Source: JBGTFE01 sp036403235
GTDB lineage: Bacteria; Acidobacteriota; Blastocatellia; Pyrinomonadales; Pyrinomonadaceae
Assembly (NCBI GenBank): GCA_036403235.1
Contig: DASWRI010000057.1
Coordinates: 1-47,051, forward strand
Direction of reading: 5' to 3'
Length of the DNA stretch: 47,051 nt
A model generated the notes under the pieces. The model searched no databases and was not told the DNA's origin. It was given only the letters and a program-made list of their open reading frames with translations. Shown in pieces: positions 26,306-35,932 of the stretch. The position numbers and the translations under genes are program-made. The stretch's first letter is position 1. Every line of letters starts with the position of its first letter.

Positions 26306-27511
26306 TTACTTTCTGACCGGCGTTCCTTCGCCGACGACGCCGAGGCCCTGCGCTTCGTTTTCGTCGATGTGCGGGTGTTCGGGCGAGATGCGGATGCAGG
26401 CGGCCTGATGATGCGGTTTGATTTCGACGAGCGCCGGGACGATTTCGCTGCAGGCCTGAATCATATACGGGCAGCGCGTGTGAAAACGGCAGCCTTTCGG
26501 CGGATTTATCGGCGAAGGAACGTCGCCCGTTAAGATGATGCGCTCGCGTTTGGCCTCAATTTCCGGGTCGGGAACGGGAACGGCGGAAATCAGCGCTTTC
26601 GTATAGGGCATCAAAGGGTCGCGGTAGATTTCCTTGCCGTCGGAAAGCTCGACGATGACGCCAAGATACATGACGGCGACTCTGTCGGAGAGATGCCTTA
26701 CGGCGCGCAAATCGTGCGAGATGAAAAGATACGTCAGGTTTTTCTCGGCCTGAAGCTTTTCCATCAAATTCATAATCTGCGCTTGAATCGAAACGTCGAG
26801 CGCGGAAATCGGCTCGTCGGCGACGATAAATTCGGGGTCGACCGCCAAAGCACGGGCGATGCCGATGCGCTGGCGCTGGCCGCCGGAAAATTCGTGCGGG
26901 TAGCGTTTGGTAAAGCGGCGCGAAAGCCCGACCGTCTCCATCAAATCCTGCACCTGCGCTTCAACCGAGCCGCCGCGCCTGAGCTTAAAAGTGCGAATCG
27001 GCTCGCCGATAATGTCGCCAATCGTCATACGCGGATTCAAGCTCGCATACGGGTCTTGAAAAATCATCTGCAGATTGCGGCGCTGCTCGCGCATCGCGCT
27101 TTGTTTTAGGTGCGCCAAATCCTTCCCATTGTAAAAAACCTGCCCGCCGGTCGGTTCGTTCAAACGCAGAATAGCTTTGCCGAGCGTCGATTTGCCGCAG
27201 CCCGATTCGCCGACGAGGCCGAGCGTTTCGCCTTTTTTGATGTCGAGCGAGACGCCGTCAACCGCGCGGACGTATTTCGTTTCGCCGAACAAACCGCCGC
27301 TGATTTTGAAATAAACCTTCAGGTTTTGCAGAGAAAGCAGCGTGCCGTTTTCTGTGTCGGTCGTGAGCTTAAGAGCAACTTTTGTTTCGGCGTTGTCTTT
27401 TCCGGACAGAAACAAAGTTTGTTCGGTTTCAGTGGACAAAACCGCGCCGTCTTCCAAACAGAAACTCACATCTTCTTGATATTCACGACCGCAAACCGGA
27501 CAAACTTTCAT
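26306..27511 (-). CDS. oppF: Oligopeptide ABC transporter ATP-binding protein with N-terminal zinc knuckle
   Basis: 401 residues. Residues 1-22 form a CPVC...FCLEDG knuckle (Cys4, Cys7, Cys18), not part of normal OppF/DppF. A 40-residue spacer follows. The ABC domain (about 58-310) has Walker A GESGCGKST, Q loop MIFQDPYAS, signature FSGGQRQRIGIARAL, Walker B FIVADEPISALD and the switch His in FISHDL. The C-terminal oligopeptide domain has GCRFHTRCPYMIQAC, with cysteines that can bind an iron-sulfur cluster in this family. It is the last gene of the opp run, with a GGGAGAA ribosome site. It powers peptide import with OppD. Confidence 0.95.
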   Translation of the reverse strand: MKVCPVCGREYQEDVSFCLEDGAVLSTETEQTLFLSGKDNAETKVALKLTTDTENGTLLSLQNLKVYFKISGGLFGETKYVRAVDGVSLDIKKGETLGLVGESGCGKSTLGKAILRLNEPTGGQVFYNGKDLAHLKQSAMREQRRNLQMIFQDPYASLNPRMTIGDIIGEPIRTFKLRRGGSVEAQVQDLMETVGLSRRFTKRYPHEFSGGQRQRIGIARALAVDPEFIVADEPISALDVSIQAQIMNLMEKLQAEKNLTYLFISHDLRAVRHLSDRVAVMYLGVIVELSDGKEIYRDPLMPYTKALISAVPVPDPEIEAKRERIILTGDVPSPINPPKGCRFHTRCPYMIQACSEIVPALVEIKPHHQAACIRISPEHPHIDENEAQGLGVVGEGTPVRK

Positions 27512-27579
27512 TCAATTTTATTCTCCCAAGGATATTCGATTTTTCTTTCAAACAATGAATTTTATTGAAACATTAAGGC

Positions 27580-28595
<1,016 letters not shown>

Positions 28596-28599
<4 letters not shown>

Positions 28600-29201
28600 C
28601 GTCCTTCGTTTGTGTAAATTTCCTTTTTCGAACCGCATTGGCGCAAGCCATTCGATTCTATAATATTGATTGCGATTACCTTTTTCTGCTTGATTTCGAC
28701 CTTATCGTCGGTCGAGTCGGCGTATTCCTCATCGTAATAAAACTCGATTCCCTTGTAGCTGTAATTATTGTTGTACTTCTCTTTCGGCTTGCCGTAAATT
28801 CGCACAACGTCGGCAAACGTGCTTTCTCCGAGCACGATTCCGGTTTCGGTTTTAGCTTTGAACGGCGCTTGTATGCGGATGACGAACAGCTCGTTTCCGC
28901 CGTCCGACTGGCAGGTGTAAAAGGAAAGTCCCGAATCGTGATAAATCATCTCGTATGAATACTCGTAATGCTTTATCAGCTCGTAGCCGTCGCCGAGTTT
29001 TTTGATTACGTCCGCGCGCGACGATTTTCCGACCGAAAGCCCGTAAATTCCCGCGCCGTCCGTAATCACGACTGGTTCGGCGGCTTTGACTGCGGCAGTT
29101 TCCGCGGGCCTTTTCTCGCCTGCTCTCTGCGCGTCGGCAGAAACAAAAAGCAAACCGGACGAAAAAATTAAAAGGCTTATCTGAATAAAAATCTTTTTCA
29201 T
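28596..29201 (-). CDS. Secreted protein with two SmpA/BamE-like repeats inside the opp operon
   Basis: 201 residues from ATG 29201; the longer open frame up to 29600 is oppC read in another frame. A signal peptide (KKIFIQISLLIFSSGLLFVSADAQR) ends near residue 25 at an Ala-x-Ala-like site, with no lipobox cysteine. Two similar units follow: IYGLSVGKSSRADVIKKLGD (about 60-80) and GIVLGESTFADVVRIYGKP (about 125-145). Each matches the helix-loop start of SmpA/OmlA/BamE folds (xGxs..dV...lG.P). Its ATG is 8 bases after the oppC stop and its TGA overlaps the oppD ATG, so it is part of the operon. The job is unknown; a periplasmic accessory to peptide uptake is the simplest guess. Confidence 0.75.
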
Positions 29202-29209
29202 AGACACTT

Positions 29210-30172
29210 TTAGAATTTCCTCGTCTGCGGGTCGAGCGCATCGCGCAGTCCGTCGCCCAGAAAGTTGAGCGAAAACAAAGTCAGAGCCATCGTTACGCCC
29301 GGAAAAATCAACTGCCACGGGTAAATCGCGATATTCTTGATGCCGTCCGAAGCAAGGCTTCCCCACGATGCGTAAGGCGCCTGCACGCCCAAGCCCAAAA
29401 ACGACAGAAACGCTTCGGTCAGCATCACCGACGGAACGGTCAGAGTGGCGTAAACAATCACCGGCCCGAGCGCGTTCGGGACGAGATGTCGAAAGATAAT
29501 CGAAGGCGTCGAAACGCCGGTCGCGCGCGCCGCCATCACGAATTCCTGATTTTTTAAGCTGAGAATCTGCCCGCGCACGACGCGCGCCATCGTCAGCCAC
29601 GAAACCAGACCGAGCGCGAAAAATAAAAGAAACAGCTGGCTCAAAGCCTGATTGCCCGTCCCGCCGAATGTGTCGGAAAGTGATTTAATCCATTGGGGCG
29701 TATTCGGGCCGCCGAAAACCGACAAAAGCACGATGACGATTAAAATATACGGAATCGCATAGATAATATCGACGATTCTCATCATCAGATTGTCGATTTT
29801 GCCGCCCAGATATCCGGCAATCGCGCCGTATGAGACGCCGACCAGCAACGAGACGAACGTCGAGATAATGCCGACCATCAAGCTGATGCGCCCGCCCTGC
29901 AGAACGCGCGCCAGCAAATCGCGTCCGGCTTCGTCCGTTCCCATCGGGTGCTGCATCGACGGCGGAAACGATTTTATCAGCTCGCCTTCGGTCGGGATGT
30001 AATCGGCCGTAAAACCGGTCGTCCAGCGAATAATCGCCGGGCCGACGGCAACCGCGACAATCATTATCACGAGCACAGCCAAGCCGAAAACGGCCAATTT
30101 ATTTCTCAGCAGGCGCTTCCAGGCGTCCGCCCACAGCGATGTTCCTTTTACAACTTCTGTATTTTCTGCCAT
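29210..30172 (-). CDS. oppC: Oligopeptide ABC transporter permease
   Basis: 320 residues from ATG 30172. The open frame extends to 30271, but those codons cross the repeat-rich gap at 30190-30305 and add no normal OppC sequence. An N-terminal cytoplasmic stretch (SLWADAWKRLLRNKLA) leads to helix 1. Then come the periplasmic HPMGTDEAGRDLLARVLQGGRIS segment typical of OppC/DppC, five more helices, and the EAA loop that contacts the ATPase: EFVMAARATGVSTPSIIFRHLVPN. The end, LNFLGDGLRDALDPQTRKF, is characteristic. Inner membrane, partner of OppB. Confidence 0.95.
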   Translation of the reverse strand: MAENTEVVKGTSLWADAWKRLLRNKLAVFGLAVLVIMIVAVAVGPAIIRWTTGFTADYIPTEGELIKSFPPSMQHPMGTDEAGRDLLARVLQGGRISLMVGIISTFVSLLVGVSYGAIAGYLGGKIDNLMMRIVDIIYAIPYILIVIVLLSVFGGPNTPQWIKSLSDTFGGTGNQALSQLFLLFFALGLVSWLTMARVVRGQILSLKNQEFVMAARATGVSTPSIIFRHLVPNALGPVIVYATLTVPSVMLTEAFLSFLGLGVQAPYASWGSLASDGIKNIAIYPWQLIFPGVTMALTLFSLNFLGDGLRDALDPQTRKF

Positions 30173-30189
30173 AACTTTTTTAGCGAGCG

Positions 30190-30305
30190 GTAAGCAGAGT
30201 GACCGGCAAGCAGAAATTCTTACCGTCGCATTGACTTGAACCGCTTCGTCTTTCAAATTTTCTTCAAACAAAAACCGCTTACTTTTGACAGCTCACTCTG
30301 CTTAC
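30190..30305. repeat. Inverted repeat in the oppB-oppC gap
   Basis: GTAAGCAGAGTGA (30190-30202) is the exact reverse complement of 30293-30305, which overlaps the oppB stop codon. The loop is about 90 bases and contains partial further copies (CGGCAAGCAG, CCGCTTAC). Weaker than the other members of the set. Confidence 0.65.
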
Positions 30306-31219
30306 TCGTATCTGATGCGCGGGTCTAAAAATCCGTAAGAAATATCAACAACCAAGTTGAAAATCATAATTAAAATCGAGAGAAATGCGACAATTCCGAG
30401 AATCAGCGGCTCGTCGCGATTCAAGACGGCCTGAATAAAAATATTGCCTAAACCGGGAATCGCAAAAACCTTCTCGACGACCACCGTTCCGGCCAGCAGC
30501 GCCGCCAGCGCAGGGCCTGTGAACGAGACGACCGGAATGATTCCGCCGCGCAGACCGTGTTTGAGAAGAACGGTTTTTTCGTCGAGACCTTTGGCGCGCG
30601 CCGTCCGGATATAATCCGAGCGCATCACTTCGAGCATTCCGGCACGCGTCAGGCGCGCGATATAAGCCGCGTAAATCGCCGCCAGAGTAATGACCGGCAT
30701 AATTATATAGCTGATGCCGCCCCACCGCGCCGGCGGCAAAATATACAGCCCGAGCGCGAAAAATAAAACGAGAATCGGGCCTAAAACGAAATTAGGCACC
30801 GAAAGACCGAGCATCGCCAGCGCCATCGAGCCGTAATCGAACATCGAATTTTGCCGGAGCGCCGCGATAATTCCCGCACTCAAACCGATAATCAGCGCCA
30901 GAATATACGCTAAGATTCCCATCGTCGCCGAATAAGGCAAATGCCGCCAGATAATTTCGTTAACGGTTTGTCCCTGATATTTGAGCGAATCGCCGAAATC
31001 GAGTTTCAGGATATTCAGCATCATTATGCCGTATTGCTGATACCAGGGCTTGTCGAGCCCGTATTTTTTCTTGATGTTTTCTTCAATCGCCGGCGGCAGT
31101 TTCTTTTCGGTCGAATAAAAATTGCCGGGCGCAAGCCGAATCAAGCCCCACGTCAGCGTAACCACGAGCAGCGCCATCGGGATGATAATTAACAATCTGC
31201 GTAAAACGAAACTTAACAT
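30302..31219 (-). CDS. oppB: Oligopeptide ABC transporter permease
   Basis: 305 residues from ATG 31219. A start at 31297 would add 26 residues that only translate the heptamer hairpin upstream. The beginning LSFVLRRLLIIIPMALLVVTLTWGLIRLAPG is the standard OppB/DppB helix 1, followed by YGLDKPWYQQYG, the EAA loop DYIRTARAKGLDEKTVLLKHGLRG and the conserved KVFAIPGLGNIFIQAV. About six membrane helices. It forms the channel with OppC. The gene follows oppA, separated by the hairpin at 31226-31298, which may lower permease expression relative to the binding protein. Confidence 0.95.
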   Translation of the reverse strand: MLSFVLRRLLIIIPMALLVVTLTWGLIRLAPGNFYSTEKKLPPAIEENIKKKYGLDKPWYQQYGIMMLNILKLDFGDSLKYQGQTVNEIIWRHLPYSATMGILAYILALIIGLSAGIIAALRQNSMFDYGSMALAMLGLSVPNFVLGPILVLFFALGLYILPPARWGGISYIIMPVITLAAIYAAYIARLTRAGMLEVMRSDYIRTARAKGLDEKTVLLKHGLRGGIIPVVSFTGPALAALLAGTVVVEKVFAIPGLGNIFIQAVLNRDEPLILGIVAFLSILIMIFNLVVDISYGFLDPRIRYE

Positions 31220-31225
31220 ATGATT

Positions 31226-31298
31226 AGTGGTCGGTGGTCGGTGGTCGGTGGTCAGTTTCTGTCTTTTTCTGACAACTGACCACTGACCACTGACCACT
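31226..31298. repeat. Heptamer-repeat hairpin between oppA and oppB
   Basis: The left arm is tandem GGTCGGT ending GGTCAG. The right arm (31271-31298) is tandem TGACCAC. The two sides pair throughout, with A/G differences that are G-U wobbles in plus-strand RNA and mismatches in minus-strand RNA. The loop is about 12 bases. Confidence 0.9.
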
Positions 31299-31302
31299 GT
31301 TT

Positions 31303-33846
31303 TTATTCAACCTTTGTGGTATTCGGTTTCACCGCCGTTTCGGTCGATTTTGATTTTTCCATCTGGTCCTGCGTCGCCCTGAGCTGGCTGATTTGCTGGT
31401 CGACCGCCGCGTCCGATGTCTTCATGATATTGTCGACGTTGGTGTCCCATTTGTTCGGGTCACGCTCGATATAGACAAATTTCCAGGCGTGCAGAGTTCC
31501 CGGATTCGGGTATAAACCTTTGACGTACGGCTTTTTCATCCAGCTCGTTCCGTTGGTCGAAAGCGGAATGATAATCTGCTGCTGCGACACGTAAAACTCG
31601 GCTTCGGCGAGCTTTTCATAACGCTTCATCTCGTCGACCGTATTGTTCGCTTCGTCGAGCATTTTATCAAATTTCGGGTCCCACCAGCCGGTCGCGCCGT
31701 CGTTCGCCTGCGTGTAATAAAGCCCTAAAAACGTAAACGGGTCCATATAATCGCCGACCCAGCCGCGGCGGCCGAAGCCTTCGTAATCGACGCTCGAAAG
31801 CAGGGGCAGATAAGTTCTGAATTCGAGATTTTTCAGCGGAACCGTAATGCCCAGATTTTGTTTCCACTGCGCCTGCACGAATTCGGCGACGGCCTTGTTG
31901 CTTTCGGCCGTATTGTATGTAATGTTGACTTTATCGACCGGAAACGTCGGGCACGTGTAGGTGTTTCCGCTTTGCACAACCGGAAAACCGGCTTCGGCCA
32001 GAAGCTTTCTTCCCTTTTCGGGGTTAAAGCCGCGTTTTGCCCATTCTTCCTCGGAGATGTTGTTTTCTTTTAATTTCTGGGCGTAAACCTTTGTTCGCGC
32101 TTCCTCGTATTTCGGGAAAATCCCTTCGGGCGTCATATCGCTTAACGGTTTAATCGTCTTGCGATACTCGGCGAGCGCGACGCGGTCAATCGCGAGCGCA
32201 AACGCCTGACGCACTTTCAGATTGTCCATCGGCGGCTTTTTGACGTTGATGACGTAAAACTCGGTCGCCACTTCCGGATGCAGAAGATATTCGTCTTTAT
32301 ACTGTTTGATAACGTCAATCCACGCGCCCGGAACGGTGTGATTGTAAAGCGCGTCGACTTTCCCGGCTTTGTATAAATTCATCATCGTCGTCTGCTCGTC
32401 AATCGGGTAAAATTCGATGCCGTCGAGCTTGACGTTGGCCGCGTCCCAGTTATTCGGGTCTCTGACGACGTCGAGCTCGTCATAAGGCTTGTGAACTGAC
32501 AGTTTGAACGAGCCGCTGGTCACGATATTTTCCGGTTTCGTCCAGTTAGCGCCGTATTTTTCGATTGTCGGCTGGTGCAGAACGCGGAACAACTGGTGCG
32601 CCAGCAGACCGAGGAAAAACGGTGCGGGCTGGTAAAGCTTGACGCGCAGAGTGTAATCGTCAACCGCTTCGACGCCGATGTCTTCGGCTTTGACCGGAAC
32701 GAGAGCGGTTTTTTCGAGATTGTCTCTGTAAATGTCTTCGAGCAAAAAGCGGTTCAGATAAAATAATTTCGTGATATTTTTCTTTTTCTTTTTCGCTTTT
32801 TCCTGTTTCTGCGTCTCGTCCGTCAATTTGGCGATGTCGGCGTCGATGGCCTGATTGTCCGTATCGATTTTTTTATTGGCGGCGTCGACGGCTTTCAGAA
32901 ACTTCTGCGAATCATCCGAAAGCGGAATCGAAGCGAAGCGGTCGGGCGCGTAAATCGAATCGCCCGTCAAAACGTTATTCAAGCCGTCGGCGATTTCCTG
33001 TTTCGCCGCGTCCGTGCACGTATCGGGAGCGGCGCAGGCATTCAGCGCGTTCTGGTTTACTTTCGCTTTTATTAAATTGGAAAGCTCGTCGCTGCTGTTT
33101 TTTAATTTATTTGCCAGCCCCGGAACGTCTTTCAAATCCTTTGCGTTGAACTTAAACGCCGTTTTTAATTTCTCGTTGCCCTCGATTGTTTTCGCCAAAT
33201 CAAAAGGCACGCTTGGCACGTAGAGTCTTTCGGGCGAGTCGATATATTGATGAAACGGACTGTCGCCGCCGAGCGTGTCGTGCGGCACAACCGCCTGCAC
33301 GGCCTGATTCGGCGCTTCTTCGGCGAAATCTTTTTTCAAAAGAAACTGCCCGTTCGAATCTTTGACGAAAGACTGTACGGAATTGTAGGCTTCGGCGTAT
33401 TTTATGTAATAAGCGAGAATGGCGTTGCGCGAGGCGACATCGGGCGAAAGAGCGCGGCGGAATGTGTAAACGAAATCCGAGGCTTTAATCGGGTCGCCGT
33501 TGGAAAATTTGGCGTTTTTGCGAAGATGAAACAAATATTCCGTGCCGTCGGTCGAAGGCTCCCAGCTTTCGGCAATCGACGGAATCGGCTCCATCGTCTT
33601 CGGGTGATACTCGACCAGACCGTCGTAAAGTGCCATATAAATTCTGGCTTCGGGCTGCCCCGTTCCGATTTGCGGGTCGATTGATTCGGGCTCGGAGCCC
33701 GTCACGTAGCGCAGCACGTTGTCTTTCGGCGCCGAAGTCTGCCCGAAATAGCGATTGTTCGCCGAGCTTGTGCAGCTGACTAAAAATGAAGACAAAACGA
33801 TTAAGACCAAAACAATACGAAATTGCTTGAAACTGATTTGCGCCAT
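31303..33846 (-). CDS. oppA: Oligopeptide-binding lipoprotein, enlarged
   Basis: 847 residues with an AAGGAG ribosome site. A lipoprotein signal ends in VLSSFLVSC (lipobox). The SBP_bac_5 fold is clear: RYVTGSEPESIDPQ, AESWEPSTDGTEYLFHLRKNAKFSNGDPI, DNLKVRQAFALAIDR, and RRGWVGDYMDPFTFL near the ligand site. The usual length is about 540. The excess lies in an insert of about 240 residues (about 150-390), which includes two cysteines (ALNACAAPDTC), a charged coiled coil and a run of five lysines, plus a Gln/Lys-rich tail. It captures peptides outside the membrane for OppBCDF. The insert's role is unknown. Confidence 0.92.
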   Translation of the reverse strand: MAQISFKQFRIVLVLIVLSSFLVSCTSSANNRYFGQTSAPKDNVLRYVTGSEPESIDPQIGTGQPEARIYMALYDGLVEYHPKTMEPIPSIAESWEPSTDGTEYLFHLRKNAKFSNGDPIKASDFVYTFRRALSPDVASRNAILAYYIKYAEAYNSVQSFVKDSNGQFLLKKDFAEEAPNQAVQAVVPHDTLGGDSPFHQYIDSPERLYVPSVPFDLAKTIEGNEKLKTAFKFNAKDLKDVPGLANKLKNSSDELSNLIKAKVNQNALNACAAPDTCTDAAKQEIADGLNNVLTGDSIYAPDRFASIPLSDDSQKFLKAVDAANKKIDTDNQAIDADIAKLTDETQKQEKAKKKKKNITKLFYLNRFLLEDIYRDNLEKTALVPVKAEDIGVEAVDDYTLRVKLYQPAPFFLGLLAHQLFRVLHQPTIEKYGANWTKPENIVTSGSFKLSVHKPYDELDVVRDPNNWDAANVKLDGIEFYPIDEQTTMMNLYKAGKVDALYNHTVPGAWIDVIKQYKDEYLLHPEVATEFYVINVKKPPMDNLKVRQAFALAIDRVALAEYRKTIKPLSDMTPEGIFPKYEEARTKVYAQKLKENNISEEEWAKRGFNPEKGRKLLAEAGFPVVQSGNTYTCPTFPVDKVNITYNTAESNKAVAEFVQAQWKQNLGITVPLKNLEFRTYLPLLSSVDYEGFGRRGWVGDYMDPFTFLGLYYTQANDGATGWWDPKFDKMLDEANNTVDEMKRYEKLAEAEFYVSQQQIIIPLSTNGTSWMKKPYVKGLYPNPGTLHAWKFVYIERDPNKWDTNVDNIMKTSDAAVDQQISQLRATQDQMEKSKSTETAVKPNTTKVE

Positions 33847-34013
33847 AAATTTACGCTCCTTTTCCGGTAATGCTATTTAGTTGTATAGCCTGAAAACAGG
33901 CTTGGGAAGAGAAAAACCTTGTTCTTCGTCCTTTGTTTGTCGTTCGTCGCAAGCTGAGCAAAATCCCGAAACTCAATTTATTTTCAACCGGCTACTGACA
34001 ACTGACCACTATT
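33847..34013. other. Gap between the two peptide-binding-protein genes
   Basis: Holds the oppA ribosome site (AAGGAG on the minus strand), a small perfect hairpin AGCCTG-AAAA-CAGGCT (33887-33902) with no T run, a stretch of TCGTC/TTTGT words, and a short TGACAACTGACCACT piece (33997-34011) that repeats the heptamer word of the 31226 hairpin. No gene seen. Confidence 0.6.
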
Positions 34014-35927
34014 TTACGATTCGCCTTTTGGCTTTTTCGGTTGCCAGTTATTGTCAATCTTTACGTCTTTCAGCGACGGCGCGTCGAGCGAGTTTATTTC
34101 AAAGCCCTGAACGTAAGGTTTGACCAGAGAATATGAAGTCGGGAAATAAAGCGGAATAGCGGGCAGTTCGCTTATCGCCTCGTCTTCGGTCAAAATTATC
34201 TTGTTTTCAACAATCTGCGCCCCGGTCTCGACCGCCGGATTTTCCGTTTCCTGAACGGGCGCGACATCGCTCGGTTTTGAATGTTCGGCGTTTGCCGCAT
34301 CTTCGGCGTTGATGCCGTCCGTCGTTTTTTCTTTCTCCGCCGCAATTTCCGGCGTCTGAAACGCAGGGCCGAAAATCGCCAGCATATTCGCCGTTTCGTC
34401 CGAAGTCGGAAGCACTTCGCCGCGCCGCAGAATATCAAAATCGCCCGAGACGCGCGCCGCCGCAATCTCGGCAGAGTCTTTTACGTGAATTTCCGTATTA
34501 ATGTTTAGATTCTGCTTCCACATCCGCGCCACGACGCGCGCGATTCGCTGCTGAACGTCGTTTCGATTGACGACGAGATTGACGGTCGGGAAATTTTCGC
34601 CGTCAGCAAAACCGGCTTCCGCCAGCAGATTTTTTGCTTTTTCGACGTCCTGCGCCAGTTTGTCTTCCGTTTTATCAAAAGGCATAAACTTTAGCGCGGG
34701 TTTGGTCGCGCCTTCCATTTCGCCTTCGGTCAGACGCTCGCGCTCGATGGAAATGGCCATCGCCTCGCGGACGCGGCGGTCGTCGAAAGGTTTTTTGCTG
34801 CGATTAAATTCGTAGAAATTCAGAGCGCCGTGCGTCGTCCGGCGAAAATCGTCGTAAGGCGTCAGAAGCTTTAGCGCGAGCGGCTCAAACTCGACGTTTG
34901 TTATCGCGTCGACCGCGCCGTCGCGATATGCTTCGAGCGCTTTTTCGGCATTTTCCGTCGGCACGAAATGAACTCGTTCGAGCTCGATTTTATCCTTGTT
35001 CCAGAAATAATCGGCGCGGTCGAGCGTGATGCCGTCCTGACCGATGGAAAAAATTCGAAAAGCGCCGTTCGTGACAATCGCGGCGTTTAATTTTCCGCCT
35101 TCGAAATCTTTCCCGTCGCCGAAAATCGGGCGAAAAATCGGGTGCGCGGCGAGCGCCGGAAAATTTTTGTCGGCGTTGACGAGCAAAACTTTCAGAGTGA
35201 GATTATCGACGGCTTCGACGCCGAATTTCGGCTCATCCTTTTTCGTCGGCGCCAAAACATTTACCGGCAATTCCGGTATTATTCTCTGCGGCGGAGTCGA
35301 TTCGGATTGTTTGATAAACGGAAGCGTCTGCCCGGCCGGGGGAGTCGGCAGAACATCGATTTCCTCACCCGGAATTTCCTGCACGTTTTTCTTTTCGGCA
35401 ATCTGCATCCCGACGATATTTTTGAGCAGTTTGTAATACGGAACTTTTTCGCCCATTTCCGCCAGACGCTTCCACGAGCGAACAAAATCGTTGGCCGTGA
35501 CGCGCTCGCCGTTTGACCATTTCGCATCTTTCCTGAGATGAAATGTCCAGGTTTTGAAATCTTCGGAAGCCGTCCATTTTTCGGCAATCGCCGGAATCGT
35601 TTCGAGCGTTTTCGGATTGGTGTCGGTCAGACCTTCAAAAATTGCGCGAACAATGTCGGTTTCGGGCGGCGCGGAAGCGAGCGCGGGGTCAAATGATTTC
35701 GGCCATTTGCCGTTGCTCCAGCGAAATTCCTTTTTCCCGGGCGGCGCGGTCTGCGAGTAAAAAGGCTCGGTTTTCGGCGCTTCGAGCTGGCTGCACGCGC
35801 CGAGGAAAACGAGGGCAAAAGTCAAAAAAAGAAAGGACGGCGCGGAGACGAGAAGACGAGGAGAAAAGCCGATGCGTAGTGCTTTTCCTTTTCTCCTCGT
35901 CTTCTCGTCTTCTCGTCTTAAATTCAT
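34014..35927 (-). CDS. Second peptide-binding lipoprotein (SBP_bac_5)
   Basis: 637 residues, starting at ATG 35927, 5 bases after the coaE stop. The signal peptide is unusual: 24 charged residues, of which residues about 6-28 are translated from a 22-bp hairpin, then the hydrophobic core LFLTFALVFLGAC with a lipobox and acceptor Cys45. No alternative ATG, GTG or well-placed TTG exists downstream before the core. The body is an oligopeptide-binding fold: KSFDPALASAPPETDIVRAIFEGL, WTFHLRKDAKWSNGERV, DDRRVREAMAISIERERL. An acidic low-complexity insert lies near residues 540-580. It sits upstream of oppA and may feed the same permease. Confidence 0.88.
   Translation of the reverse strand: MNLRREDEKTRRKGKALRIGFSPRLLVSAPSFLFLTFALVFLGACSQLEAPKTEPFYSQTAPPGKKEFRWSNGKWPKSFDPALASAPPETDIVRAIFEGLTDTNPKTLETIPAIAEKWTASEDFKTWTFHLRKDAKWSNGERVTANDFVRSWKRLAEMGEKVPYYKLLKNIVGMQIAEKKNVQEIPGEEIDVLPTPPAGQTLPFIKQSESTPPQRIIPELPVNVLAPTKKDEPKFGVEAVDNLTLKVLLVNADKNFPALAAHPIFRPIFGDGKDFEGGKLNAAIVTNGAFRIFSIGQDGITLDRADYFWNKDKIELERVHFVPTENAEKALEAYRDGAVDAITNVEFEPLALKLLTPYDDFRRTTHGALNFYEFNRSKKPFDDRRVREAMAISIERERLTEGEMEGATKPALKFMPFDKTEDKLAQDVEKAKNLLAEAGFADGENFPTVNLVVNRNDVQQRIARVVARMWKQNLNINTEIHVKDSAEIAAARVSGDFDILRRGEVLPTSDETANMLAIFGPAFQTPEIAAEKEKTTDGINAEDAANAEHSKPSDVAPVQETENPAVETGAQIVENKIILTEDEAISELPAIPLYFPTSYSLVKPYVQGFEINSLDAPSLKDVKIDNNWQPKKPKGES
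35846..35918. repeat. 22-bp perfect inverted repeat inside the second binding-protein gene start
   Basis: 35846-35867 is the exact reverse complement of 35889-35910; one more TCTCGTCT follows. The word is GAGAAGAC / GTCTTCTC in tandem. The hairpin lies in the first 28 codons of the lipoprotein gene and would fold in its mRNA next to the start codon. Confidence 0.92.
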
Positions 35928-35932
35928 TTCCC

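Noticed and set aside
29202..29600. Upstream part of the long frame over the secreted-protein gene
   Set aside because: It overlaps oppC in another frame and has a composition unlike a protein; the signal peptide starts at 29201.
31220..31297. Longer oppB start adding 26 residues
   Set aside because: The extension is the heptamer hairpin read as protein; the canonical OppB start is at 31219.
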